From RGIG5472 sp051867615 (GTDB taxonomy: Bacteria; Bacillota; Clostridia; Oscillospirales; Oscillospiraceae), in contig JBJDYU010000046.1 in NCBI GenBank assembly GCA_051867615.1, positions 1 to 46,998 of the forward strand: 46,998 nucleotides of DNA, read 5' to 3'. Within the stretch, counting starts at the first letter, position 1. Each line of letters opens with the position of its first letter. Made by a program: the position numbers and the translations under genes. Shown here in pieces: positions 24,156-31,422 of this stretch. Below the pieces are notes generated by a model. It was given only the letters and a program-made list of their open reading frames with translations. It was not told the origin of the DNA and did no database searches.

Positions 24156-26018
24156 TTGAACGAGAGAAAGAGCTTTCGCCTGCTGTATCTGCTGCCGCTG
24201 CTGGTGATCCTGGCGGCCAGCTGGTTTTTGGCTACGCAGGGCCGCGCCGGGCTGGAGGTCACGGACCGGGAGGTGCGGCAGCTGTTTGAAGGCGAACAGG
24301 TGGAGAGCTTCACCATCGAGGGAAGCACGCTGCAGATGCAGCTGTATGAACCGTACAAAACGGAGGACGGCCGGGAGGGCGAGAAGGTCTACCACGAGCT
24401 GTACGACTTCCAGCTGTTTTACGACAGCTATCACGAGCTGGTGGAGGAGCAGGCCGCGGCGGGCGTTATCCGGGAGTACAACTACCGGAACGACGAGTCT
24501 GAGGGCTGGTTTTTGCGCCTGCTGCCGTACCTGCTCATGGGCGTGGTCTTTTTCCTGCTGCTGAACCTGATGATGAGCCGCATGGCCGGCGGAGCCAACA
24601 ACGGCATGGCCAAGTTCGGCACCGCCCGCACCAAGACGAAGGAGGACTATCAGAGCAAGGTCACCTTCGCGGACGTGGCGGGCGCGGACGAGGAGAAAGA
24701 GGAGCTGTACGAGATCGTGGATTTCCTCCGCGCCCCGGGGAAGTACACGGCCCTCGGCGCCCGCATCCCCCGGGGCGTGCTGCTGGTAGGCCCTCCGGGT
24801 ACCGGCAAGACACTGCTCGCCAAGGCGGTGGCCGGCGAGGCGGGAGTGGGGTTCCTCTCCATCTCCGGCTCGGACTTTGTGGAGATGTATGTGGGCGTGG
24901 GCGCGAGCCGCGTCCGCGACCTGTTTGACCAGGCGAAGAAGATCGCTCCCGCCATCGTCTTTATCGACGAGATCGACGCGGTGGGCCGCCAGCGGGGCAC
25001 GGGCCTCGGCGGCGGACACGACGAGCGGGAGCAGACGCTGAACCAGCTTCTGGTGGAGATGGACGGCTTTGGCAGCAATCAGGGCGTGGTGGTGCTGGCC
25101 GCCACCAACCGGGCGGATATCCTTGACCCGGCGCTGCTGCGCCCGGGTCGTTTCGACCGGCAGGTGTATGTGGGCCTGCCCGATATCAAGGGCCGGGAGG
25201 AAATTTTGCAGGTCCACACGAAGAAAAAGCCTCTGGCGGAGGATGTGGACCTGCGCACTGTGGCCCGCTCCACCGCGGGCTTTACGGGGGCGGATCTGGA
25301 GAATCTCGCCAACGAGGCAGCGCTTCTCGCCGCCCGGCGCAGCGACAAGTTCATCACCGCCGAGGACATGAAGGAGGCGGTCATCAAGGTCATCGCCGGG
25401 CCGGAGAAAAAGAGCCGGGTCATCCCCGAGCATGAGCGCCGCCTCACCGCCTATCACGAGGCGGGCCACGCCGTGGTCATCCGGGCGCTGCCCCGGCAGG
25501 ACCCGGTGCATCAGATCACCATCATCCCCCGGGGTCAGGCGGGCGGCATGACCATCCACCTGCCGCAGGAGGACCGGAGCTACCGCAGCCGCGCCGACAT
25601 GGCGGAGGAGATCGCCGTCTGTCTCGGCGGCCGGGCGGCGGAGCAGCTGGTGCTGGGGGATATCTCCACCGGCGCAGGCAGCGACCTGCAGCGGGCCAGC
25701 TCTCTGGCCCGGGACATGGTCATGCGCTACGGCATGAGCGAAAAGCTCGGGAACGTGGTGTACGATCCCGGCCAGAACGAGGTGTTCATCGGCCGCAGCA
25801 TGGCCCAGACCAAGAGCTATTCCGAGGAAGTGGCGGGCCAGATCGACGAGGAGGTCAAGCGCCTGATCGACGAAGCGTATGCCCGGGCGGAGGAGATCCT
25901 CCGCGTCCACGGAGCGGCGCTGGAGGCCGTGGCCCGGTACCTGCTGGAGCACGAGACCATGGAGTCGGAGGAGTTCGAGCGGGTCTGCCGGGAGGCGGAA
26001 ACCGGCGAAATCGAATAA
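24156..26018 (+). CDS. ftsH: ATP-dependent zinc metalloprotease FtsH
   Basis: A 620-residue membrane AAA+ protease. Membrane segments lie at about 8-24 and 121-142, flanking a small outer domain. The AAA domain has Walker A GPPGTGKT at 212-219, Walker B IVFIDEID, and the arginine-finger region TNRADILDPALLRPGRFDR. The protease site is His434-Glu-Ala-Gly-His438, with a downstream Asp ligand expected in the GAGSDLQRA region. The start is TTG 24156, six bases after GAGAGGTGAG; no ATG or GTG fits the first membrane helix better. It ends in a hairpin at 26026-26057. Confidence 0.96.
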   Translation: MNERKSFRLLYLLPLLVILAASWFLATQGRAGLEVTDREVRQLFEGEQVESFTIEGSTLQMQLYEPYKTEDGREGEKVYHELYDFQLFYDSYHELVEEQAAAGVIREYNYRNDESEGWFLRLLPYLLMGVVFFLLLNLMMSRMAGGANNGMAKFGTARTKTKEDYQSKVTFADVAGADEEKEELYEIVDFLRAPGKYTALGARIPRGVLLVGPPGTGKTLLAKAVAGEAGVGFLSISGSDFVEMYVGVGASRVRDLFDQAKKIAPAIVFIDEIDAVGRQRGTGLGGGHDEREQTLNQLLVEMDGFGSNQGVVVLAATNRADILDPALLRPGRFDRQVYVGLPDIKGREEILQVHTKKKPLAEDVDLRTVARSTAGFTGADLENLANEAALLAARRSDKFITAEDMKEAVIKVIAGPEKKSRVIPEHERRLTAYHEAGHAVVIRALPRQDPVHQITIIPRGQAGGMTIHLPQEDRSYRSRADMAEEIAVCLGGRAAEQLVLGDISTGAGSDLQRASSLARDMVMRYGMSEKLGNVVYDPGQNEVFIGRSMAQTKSYSEEVAGQIDEEVKRLIDEAYARAEEILRVHGAALEAVARYLLEHETMESEEFERVCREAETGEIE

Positions 26019-26019
26019 G

Positions 26020-26057
26020 AAAAAGCAGGGCAGCGCGGCATACGCCGCGCTGCCCTG
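26020..26057. terminator. Terminator shared by ftsH and the convergent XRE gene
   Basis: A 14-bp perfect stem (26026-26039 with 26044-26057). The T-run is clear only on the minus strand (CTTTTTCTT after the stem), so it mainly ends the XRE-membrane gene transcript and may also stop ftsH. Confidence 0.7.
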
Positions 26058-26078
26058 TCGCTGTGTTTGAATGAAGTA

Positions 26079-26981
26079 TCAGCGCCGCTGGGAGACGGTC
26101 TCCACGATGGCGACCAGAATGCCGCCCACGGGGAACACCGCCCAGCCCGGGTGCCAGAGGTTCCACCCGAAGCCCAGGATCAGGAACAGGGCCGTTGCCC
26201 CCAGCATGATGACGCCGCCCCAGCGGTCGCTCCGGCGGACGTGCTCTGCCTCCGGGGAGACGTCCTCCGGATCATGGAGGAGATTGTATTTTTCAATGTT
26301 GTACTTTGACTCCAGCATACCGGCGTAGACCAGCGCCCCGGAGCCCAGCGCCACGCAGAGCAGCAGCACCGCTCCCACCAGACTCTCATAAGGCTCCTGT
26401 TCCGGGAAACCAAGCACGGTGAAGGCCGCGGCCGCCAGCAGCACGCCCAGCAAAATCAGCGCCACCGGGGCCGCGATCATCACCGGGTAGCGGCGGCGGA
26501 AGCGGCGCAGCTCCTCCTCCGGATAGCGCCAGCAGATGACGGGGTTTTCCTTCACATACTGATCGTGCTGCATACCGCAGACGATGAAAAGCGTCACCGC
26601 CGCGATGACCGCCGCCAGCAGAATGACCACGCCCACGCCCGCGCCCTGCTCGGAGAAAAAGGCGTGCAGCGTCACCAGCGCCGTCACCCCCAGCAGAATG
26701 AGCGTCACGCCCCCGGCGATGCCCCGGGCAAAGACGGTCATGTGCCGGTCGTAGTCCTGAGAGTCCTCAGAAAGGGCGTCCTCCGCGCTGCCGCGCAGCA
26801 GCGTGTCCATGCTGACGCCGAAAAGCTCGCAGAGGACGAGCAGCTTTTCCATTTCAGGGAAGGCCCCGCCGCTCTCCCACTTGCTGACGGTCTGGCGGGA
26901 GACGGAGAGCTTTTCCGCCAGCTCCTCCTGGCTCATGGAGGCCCGGCGGCGGAGATACTGGAGGTTTTCAGAAAGGTTCAT
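26079..26981 (-). CDS. XRE-family regulator fused to a multi-pass membrane domain
   Basis: A 300-residue protein with an N-terminal helix-turn-helix (about 3-62: LRRRASMSQEELAEKLSVSRQTVSKWESG) and a C-terminal half with about six hydrophobic segments, among them GVTLILLGVTALVTL, VGVVILLAAVIAAV and PVALILLGVLLAAAA. DNA binding is clear from the HTH; the membrane part suggests a regulator anchored in or sensing the membrane. The start is ATG 26981, eight bases after AAGGAG; an in-frame ATG six codons earlier overlaps that site. Two further XRE-membrane proteins lie at 30236 and 37582. The target and signal are unknown. Confidence 0.85.
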   Translation of the reverse strand: MNLSENLQYLRRRASMSQEELAEKLSVSRQTVSKWESGGAFPEMEKLLVLCELFGVSMDTLLRGSAEDALSEDSQDYDRHMTVFARGIAGGVTLILLGVTALVTLHAFFSEQGAGVGVVILLAAVIAAVTLFIVCGMQHDQYVKENPVICWRYPEEELRRFRRRYPVMIAAPVALILLGVLLAAAAFTVLGFPEQEPYESLVGAVLLLCVALGSGALVYAGMLESKYNIEKYNLLHDPEDVSPEAEHVRRSDRWGGVIMLGATALFLILGFGWNLWHPGWAVFPVGGILVAIVETVSQRR

Positions 26982-27204
26982 ATGTAAGGTCTCCTTCATG
27001 CTTAAGATACCTCCATGTTACACGCGCCGTCCCGCGCCCGCCACCAAGCGGGCGTTGCTTTTGGGGAAAGACACGTCAATTTTCGGTTGCGGCGGCGTTT
27101 TTTGCCGTCCCTGAGCCTATCATACGCCCCGGCGGCGGGAAAGAAAAGAAAAAAACGGGGGCGGCAGCGCCGGTATCGTTTGACGAATCATTATGCGGTT
27201 AAAG

Positions 27205-27246
27205 TATGGGGGATGTTGACTTGCTTTGCAACATCCCCCATATCGA
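27205..27246. terminator. 14-bp hairpin downstream of the amber-interrupted gene
   Basis: TATGGGGGATGTTG (27205-27218) pairs perfectly with 27229-27242. On the plus strand it is followed by TCGATTTTT; on the minus strand, which is downstream of the gene at 27250, it is followed only by CTTTAA. The stretch 26982-27204 upstream of it shows no gene. Confidence 0.55.
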
Positions 27247-27249
27247 TTT

Positions 27250-28191
27250 TTAGAACTCTAATTTGAGATACATGACTTTGCTGTGCTCAGTAGCGCATTG
27301 GGTGCTGAAATTGCTTTTCATGCCAAGTTTGCCAGCCGCGGCATCAATTTCCGCCGCCGTTCTCGTGGAGATTACCGCCACGCTGGAGCTATTAAGCCTA
27401 ATTTCATAAGTCGGCATTTTAGACCCGTTTTCCTCGGAACAGCGCATATCAATCAGGTTTTTGATATTGTTATCGTGCGCATACCACAAAAGATACGGCC
27501 TTGAGGGCTTCCGCCCGGACGCAAATGTAGCCTTTGCAAGAGAACTGTTTTTAGTTTCCGTACTTTTATCGCGTTCCACTACCGCATGGCCATCACCATG
27601 TCCGGCTGCGTTCAACTGGATGTCTCCCTTGAAAGTAGATTTCTTCTTAGACACCTCTGCCAGCTCAACTTCGTATTTTTTTGCTCCCAGAGAAAAGGCG
27701 ATATGCTGCAGCTCCGCCAGCTGCGCTTCCTGTATGGTGGAGAAGTAGCAGTCCAGACTGATGTAGCGGTTGCGGTCATACGGGTCGACGTAGTAGATCG
27801 CGTCGCAGGTTGCCGCGGGAAGAAAGTGCAGACCGCTGAAGGCAATGGCCTCATCATAAAGGTGCAGCACCTCAATCCCCTTTTCCTGACTGAGCTAGCC
27901 GATCGCGCCCTCGCATACGTCGATCCCTTTCCGAACCGCATCATCTACGATCTGGATCAGGTTGGGAATGTTGAAGTCCGCGCCACGGTATTGATCCGGG
28001 AAAATGGGGTTAAACTTTTTTACGCGGTCCTCAAGCGTTTTGGCCTGTATGCTGGCGGACGCCTCCTGCGCTTTGTCGGAGATGACCTGAACGCCGTCTT
28101 TGACCACCGCTGCGGCTTTTCTGCCGGCCTGACCTACTGCATTGGCTGCATTTTTGAAGGAATCGGCGCTTTTTTGAAGATCGATCTTCAT
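27250..28191 (-). pseudogene. Protein of unknown function interrupted by an in-frame TAG
   Basis: One continuous minus-strand frame of 313 codons is broken only by TAG at 27897-27895. The first part (98 residues) starts at ATG 28191 after GGGAGG; it opens with an amphipathic Ala/Lys-rich segment (FKNAANAVGQAGRKAAAVV) and continues to IVDDAVRKGIDVCEGAIG. The second part reads on in the same frame (LSQEKGIEVLHLYDEA) for about 214 codons without another stop and ends YLKLEF. The sense of the frame on both sides argues for a single ancestral protein with a point mutation such as Trp or Gln to amber. GTG 27870 could give a shorter C-terminal product. I do not recognise the family. G+C is visibly lower than in neighbouring genes, which suggests transfer. 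Confidence 0.65.
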
Positions 28192-28290
28192 GGTAATATC
28201 CTCCCATATTGAAAATGAGCAATTTTTTGTCTGTTAAACAGCTTGTAAAAATTGCGGGGAATGATATCCGCTTTGCCGCCCCGTTTTGCC

Positions 28291-29061
28291 TCAGCGCTTC
28301 GCCCGGTCCGCCGCGATGAGCTTTTTCATGGCAGCCACGCCCACCCGCACGGCGGCGGAGGTGTCCTCGCTCATGGCCTGGTCCAGACCCGCGGCCTCCC
28401 GCTCCTGGTTCCACACCACATGGAAGCAGCTGCCGCAGCGCACGCCCCGCGCCGCTGCCACCACGAACAGCGCCGCGGACTCCATTTCGCTGGCGAGCAC
28501 GCCCAGGCGCTTCCACGCCTCCCACTTGTTCAGCAGCTCCGGCGCCACGGGCATCCGGCTGGGGTCGTGCTGGCCGTAAAAGCTGTCCTTGCACTGGACA
28601 ACGCCGGTGTGGCAGCGCTTGCCCATCTCCTCTGCCGCCTGACGCAGGGCAAGGGTGATGTCCAGATCCGCCACCGCCGGGAACTCCAGCGGCGCGTACT
28701 CCCGGCTGGTATGCTCAAAACGGATGGCGCCGGTGGCCACCACGATGTCGCCGGACTGCACCTCCAGCTTGATGCCGCCGCAGGTGCCCACCCGGATAAA
28801 GGTGTCCGCGCCGATGCTCGTCAGCTCCTCCATGGCGATGGCGGCGGAGGGACCGCCGATGCCGGTGGAGCAGACAGAGACCTTCTCCCCCAGCAGCGTG
28901 CCGGTATAGACGGTGTACTCCCGGTTGCGGGAGACGAGCCTTGCGTCGTCAAACAGCGCCGCGATGGACTCGCAGCGGCCCGGATCGCCGGGCAGCAGGC
29001 AGTAGCGGCCCACGTCGCCCGGGACGCAATGGATGTGAAACTGTTTTTCCATTTGCTGCAT
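28291..29061 (-). CDS. udp: Uridine phosphorylase
   Basis: A 256-residue nucleoside phosphorylase that splits uridine into uracil and ribose-1-phosphate. Family motifs are present: QFHIHCVPGDVGRYCLLPGDPGRC, the phosphate-binding RVGTCGGIK, SREYAPLEFPAV, and the ribose-binding EMESAALF near residue 190. PNP-like enzymes differ at several of these positions, so uridine specificity is favoured, though not proven. ATG 29061 follows CAGGAGG by seven bases. Promoter at 29133-29161 on the minus strand. It is a monocistronic gene as far as can be seen. Confidence 0.92.
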   Translation of the reverse strand: MQQMEKQFHIHCVPGDVGRYCLLPGDPGRCESIAALFDDARLVSRNREYTVYTGTLLGEKVSVCSTGIGGPSAAIAMEELTSIGADTFIRVGTCGGIKLEVQSGDIVVATGAIRFEHTSREYAPLEFPAVADLDITLALRQAAEEMGKRCHTGVVQCKDSFYGQHDPSRMPVAPELLNKWEAWKRLGVLASEMESAALFVVAAARGVRCGSCFHVVWNQEREAAGLDQAMSEDTSAAVRVGVAAMKKLIAADRAKR

Positions 29062-29132
29062 AGAAGTACCTCCTGCTCTGACATTTTTCCGCGCCGCTGT
29101 GCGGCGTAAAAAACGGCTTCCATATCAAAACA

Positions 29133-29161
29133 AGTATAGCAGAAGCTGGCGGCGTTTGCAA
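29133..29161 (-). promoter_or_regulatory. udp promoter
   Basis: On the minus strand TTGCAA (29161-29156), 17 bases, TATACT (29138-29133). Confidence 0.7.
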
Positions 29162-29181
29162 ACTTTGCTGGCCCGCGGGCG

Positions 29182-29211
29182 GATTTCTCCGGCGGAAAGC
29201 GGCTCATACTA
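29182..29211 (+). promoter_or_regulatory. Candidate sigma-G/sigma-F promoter of the small lipoprotein
   Basis: CATACTA at 29205-29211 is an exact match to the forespore sigma-G -10 consensus. An 18-base spacer separates it from GATTT at 29182-29186, a weak match to GHATR. Confidence 0.45.
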
Positions 29212-29245
29212 AAGCCGGCATCCGTATGATGCCCGGAGGTAACAG

Positions 29246-29587
29246 ATGAAACGACTGATGCTTACGCTTCTGCTCACGGCAGTGATGGCCGTTTCCCTTG
29301 CCGCCTGCGGCAACAACCAGAGCAACGCCGGCCTGAAGGACACCACGCCCTATATCGACGGCGTGGAGACCCCGGCGGAGCGCTCCGGCGAGCAGGCGCT
29401 GGAGGACGGCAGCGACCGCATCCAGAGAGCCACGGACGACGTTCTGCAGGACGCGAAGGAGAATACGCCTTCCTCCGGCTCCTCCAACTGGGAGGAAATG
29501 CTGCGTAACGGCCAGGTCCGCGACACCGACGGCGATCTCAAGGACGGAGAAAACGCGCTATACGGCGAGTATAACTGGAACCGCTGA
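29246..29587 (+). CDS. Small lipoprotein, putatively spore-associated
   Basis: A 113-residue protein with a lipoprotein signal peptide: Lys-Arg, a hydrophobic core (LMLTLLLTAVMAVS) and lipobox LAAC, giving a lipidated Cys21. The mature part is hydrophilic, rich in Asp, Glu, Ser and Asn, with no recognised domain. GGAGGTAAC precedes the ATG. The upstream CATACTA resembles a forespore promoter and the next gene is spoVAC, so a spore-envelope role is a reasonable inference. I cannot assign a family. A strong terminator follows at 29607-29638. Confidence 0.8.
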   Translation: MKRLMLTLLLTAVMAVSLAACGNNQSNAGLKDTTPYIDGVETPAERSGEQALEDGSDRIQRATDDVLQDAKENTPSSGSSNWEEMLRNGQVRDTDGDLKDGENALYGEYNWNR

Positions 29588-29606
29588 GTGAGCAGAGACA
29601 CGCACG

Positions 29607-29638
29607 AAACGCCGCCCGCAGCCGCGGGCGGCGTTTTC
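29607..29638 (+). terminator. Terminator after the small lipoprotein
   Basis: A perfect 13-bp stem (29607-29619 with 29624-29636) with loop AGCC, followed by TTTTC that includes the last stem bases. Confidence 0.75.
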
Positions 29639-29697
29639 GCCGCCGGGCGGATTCCTCCGGCAAAAATGTCCGGACGGAAAAGACTGGGGCGCAGGAG

Positions 29698-29727
29698 GAA
29701 TGAAGCGCGCCGCTGCGGGGCAGACTA
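29698..29727 (+). promoter_or_regulatory. Candidate sigma-G promoter of spoVAC
   Basis: GAATG at 29698-29702 fits the sigma-G -35 pattern GHATR. It is followed by an 18-base spacer and CAGACTA at 29721-29727, one base from CATACTA. It lies 22 bases before the spoVAC start. Confidence 0.5.
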
Positions 29728-29748
29728 TGGAAAAAAGGAGGCTTTGCC

Positions 29749-30186
29749 ATGGACATGACCCCGCAGGAATATCAACAGTATGTGAAGGACAAGCAGCCAA
29801 AATCCCCTATCGTGAAGGACACGCTGCTGGCGTTCCTTTTCGGCGGCGCCATCTGCGTGCTGGGACAGCTCATCATGGAGTTCTGGAAAAGCCGGGGGCT
29901 GGACCAGGAGGCCGCGGGCACCGCTACCTCCATTTCGCTGGTGTTTCTCTCGGCGCTGCTGACGGGCCTGAACCTCTATAACACCGTGGCCCGCTTCGCC
30001 GGAGCCGGAACGCTGGTACCCATTACGGGCTTCGCCAACTCGGTGGTGTCCCCGGCGCTGGACTTCAAAAGCGAGGGACTTATCACCGGCATGGCGGCGA
30101 AGATGTTCGTGGTGGCGGGCCCGGTCATCGTGTTCGGCACCGCCGCCAGCATCGTCTACGGCGTGATACTGATGCTGTTTCGATAG
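29749..30186 (+). CDS. spoVAC: Stage V sporulation protein AC (SpoVAC)
   Basis: A 145-residue membrane protein of the spore dipicolinic-acid channel system in the inner spore membrane. Family features are AFLFGGAICVLGQLI, LLTGLNLYNTVARFAGAGTLVPITGFANSV, and ALDFKSEGLITGMAAKMFVVAGPVIVFG, covering about four membrane segments. B. subtilis SpoVAC has the same order and length. Usually spoVAD and spoVAE follow; here a terminator follows instead, so spoVAC stands alone. The stop is TAG. A sigma-G-like promoter fits forespore expression. This gene is the clearest evidence that the host makes endospores. Confidence 0.92.
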   Translation: MDMTPQEYQQYVKDKQPKSPIVKDTLLAFLFGGAICVLGQLIMEFWKSRGLDQEAAGTATSISLVFLSALLTGLNLYNTVARFAGAGTLVPITGFANSVVSPALDFKSEGLITGMAAKMFVVAGPVIVFGTAASIVYGVILMLFR

Positions 30187-30192
30187 GCGCGA

Positions 30193-30224
30193 AGCGCCGG
30201 GGGAATTTTCCCCCGGCGCTTTTT
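30193..30224 (+). terminator. Terminator after spoVAC
   Basis: AGCGCCGGGGG (30193-30203) pairs with CCCCCGGCGCT (30210-30220), followed by TTTTT. Confidence 0.85.
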
Positions 30225-30235
30225 CCGTTTTCGGT

Positions 30236-30934
30236 TTATCCCTCTGCGGGCCGCCAGCTGACGTAATTCTGCTTGGGAGCGGCCGCCACATACTCCGACA
30301 GGAGAACGGAGCGGGACTCCTGCCCGTTGCTGACGGTGAGCGTCACGAGGAATTCCCCTGCGCTGCAGGAGTACAGCCCCGTGCAGACGCCGCCCTCCCA
30401 CTCCGCCTCCTGCACATGGGCGGCGCCGGTGTAAAGGTCGGTGAAGGAGATCTCGCAGGTCAGGCCCTCCATGTAGGCGGAGGGGATGCAGCGGTAGCGC
30501 AGCTGCTTGGTGGCGGAGTCGATGGAGAAGTTGACGCCGCTGACCGTCAGCGTCTCCGGCAGGGCGGGAGGACTTGGCTCCTCCGCGGTCCCCGGCTGGG
30601 CGGAGGACAGCATCCATCCCGCGAAGAAGGCCAGCATCAGTGCCAGCGCCGCCAACACCGCGGGAAACACGCGCCGCCGCTTCTTTTCGGCGGTAGGCTG
30701 CGGCTCCGCTGTTTGAGTTTCTGCTGCCGCCGGGGCGCTCTCCCGGCCGCAGAGGGCGTCCAGCGAGGTCTCCAGCGCCTCTGCCAGAGCCAGCAGCTTC
30801 GGTAGGTCCGGCATGGCTTCCTCCGTCTCCCATTTGCTCACCGCCTGCCGGGACACGCCTACCCGCTCCGCCAGCTCCTCCTGGCTCAGGCCGCGGCTTT
30901 TGCGCAGACGCAGAAGCTCCTCCGAAAAGGTCAT
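30236..30934 (-). CDS. XRE-family regulator with a single membrane segment and outer domain
   Basis: A 232-residue protein. Residues 1-62 are an XRE helix-turn-helix (LRKSRGLSQEELAERVGVSRQAVSKWETEEAMPD), followed by a Pro/Glu-rich linker, a basic KKRRR stop, one membrane span (about 90-110, FPAVLAALALMLAFFAGWML) and about 120 residues predicted outside. The outer part has no recognised domain; it reads like a small beta-rich domain (LTVSGVNFSIDSATKQLRYRC). The layout suggests a sensor whose outer domain signals to a DNA-binding head. ATG 30934 follows GGAGGTGGG; a longer upstream frame is unsupported. Ligand and targets are unknown. Confidence 0.82.
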   Translation of the reverse strand: MTFSEELLRLRKSRGLSQEELAERVGVSRQAVSKWETEEAMPDLPKLLALAEALETSLDALCGRESAPAAAETQTAEPQPTAEKKRRRVFPAVLAALALMLAFFAGWMLSSAQPGTAEEPSPPALPETLTVSGVNFSIDSATKQLRYRCIPSAYMEGLTCEISFTDLYTGAAHVQEAEWEGGVCTGLYSCSAGEFLVTLTVSNGQESRSVLLSEYVAAAPKQNYVSWRPAEG

Positions 30935-30984
30935 GTGTTCCCACCTCCGTCGTTGTTTTTGTACCGCCATGGTAACAGAAAGCC

Positions 30985-31025
30985 CGGTTGCGCGCAAGCA
31001 GGACAGGCTGGAACCGGCGCAACCG
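30985..31025. promoter_or_regulatory. Promoter region and inverted repeat upstream of the XRE sensor gene
   Basis: CGGTTGCGC (30985-30993) and its perfect complement GCGCAACCG (31017-31025) flank 23 bases. The left arm overlaps TTGCGC (30997-30992 on the minus strand), the -35 of a promoter whose -10 would be TACCAT after 17 bases. This fits an operator for autoregulation. Confidence 0.35.
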
Positions 31026-31116
31026 TGGGTTGCGGCGGCGACTTTCGACCCCAAATGCTTTCCCGGAAAAGCCGGGGGAAAAACGGAGAAAAAGTCACTT
31101 TTTTCACAAAATGGCG

Positions 31117-31260
31117 TTGACATAAAGATGTGGAAAACTCTGTGGAAACTGTGGAAAAATCGAGCCGCCGCAAGGAAAAAACGGTTGCGGAAATATGGGG
31201 AGGAGAGAGGAAAAAGGAAACCGAAAGGGCAAAAAGAGAGCGAAAACAGGGCAAAAGCGG
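31117..31260. other. DnaA-box-like repeats and purine-rich tract upstream of the topoisomerase gene
   Basis: TGTGGAAAA (31129-31137), TGTGGAAAC (31141-31149) and TGTGGAAAA (31150-31158) are three direct repeats, each one or two bases from the DnaA box in its TGTGGATAA orientation. A strongly purine-rich stretch follows to about 31260. The 488-base gap 30935-31422 holds these, the operator-like repeat at 30985-31025 and the promoter at 31289-31317, but no gene that I can see. Confidence 0.45.
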
Positions 31261-31288
31261 CGGTATGGGCGTATTTCGGGGCAAACAC

Positions 31289-31317
31289 TTGATATTGCGG
31301 TGAAAATCTCATATAAT
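31289..31317 (+). promoter_or_regulatory. Promoter of the topoisomerase operon
   Basis: TTGATA at 31289-31294, exactly 17 bases, then perfect TATAAT at 31312-31317. The 5' untranslated region would be about 100 bases. Confidence 0.85.
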
Positions 31318-31422
31318 GTACTATATATGCGTATATTCTGCCGTGCCGGGGCATGGCGAAATGGGCCTGCCGCCCGGCGTATGGGCGGCGGCGCGTGATA
31401 AATTTTCCGGCGGAGGGCTGCT

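Noticed and set aside
27895..27897. Pyrrolysine or other recoding at TAG
   Set aside because: TAG ends trxA and spoVAC normally, and no pyl genes or special downstream structure are seen. A nonsense mutation is simpler.
31117..31260. Replication origin
   Set aside because: DnaA-like boxes are imperfect and dnaA, dnaN, rpmH and recF are absent nearby. Kept as a regulatory candidate only.
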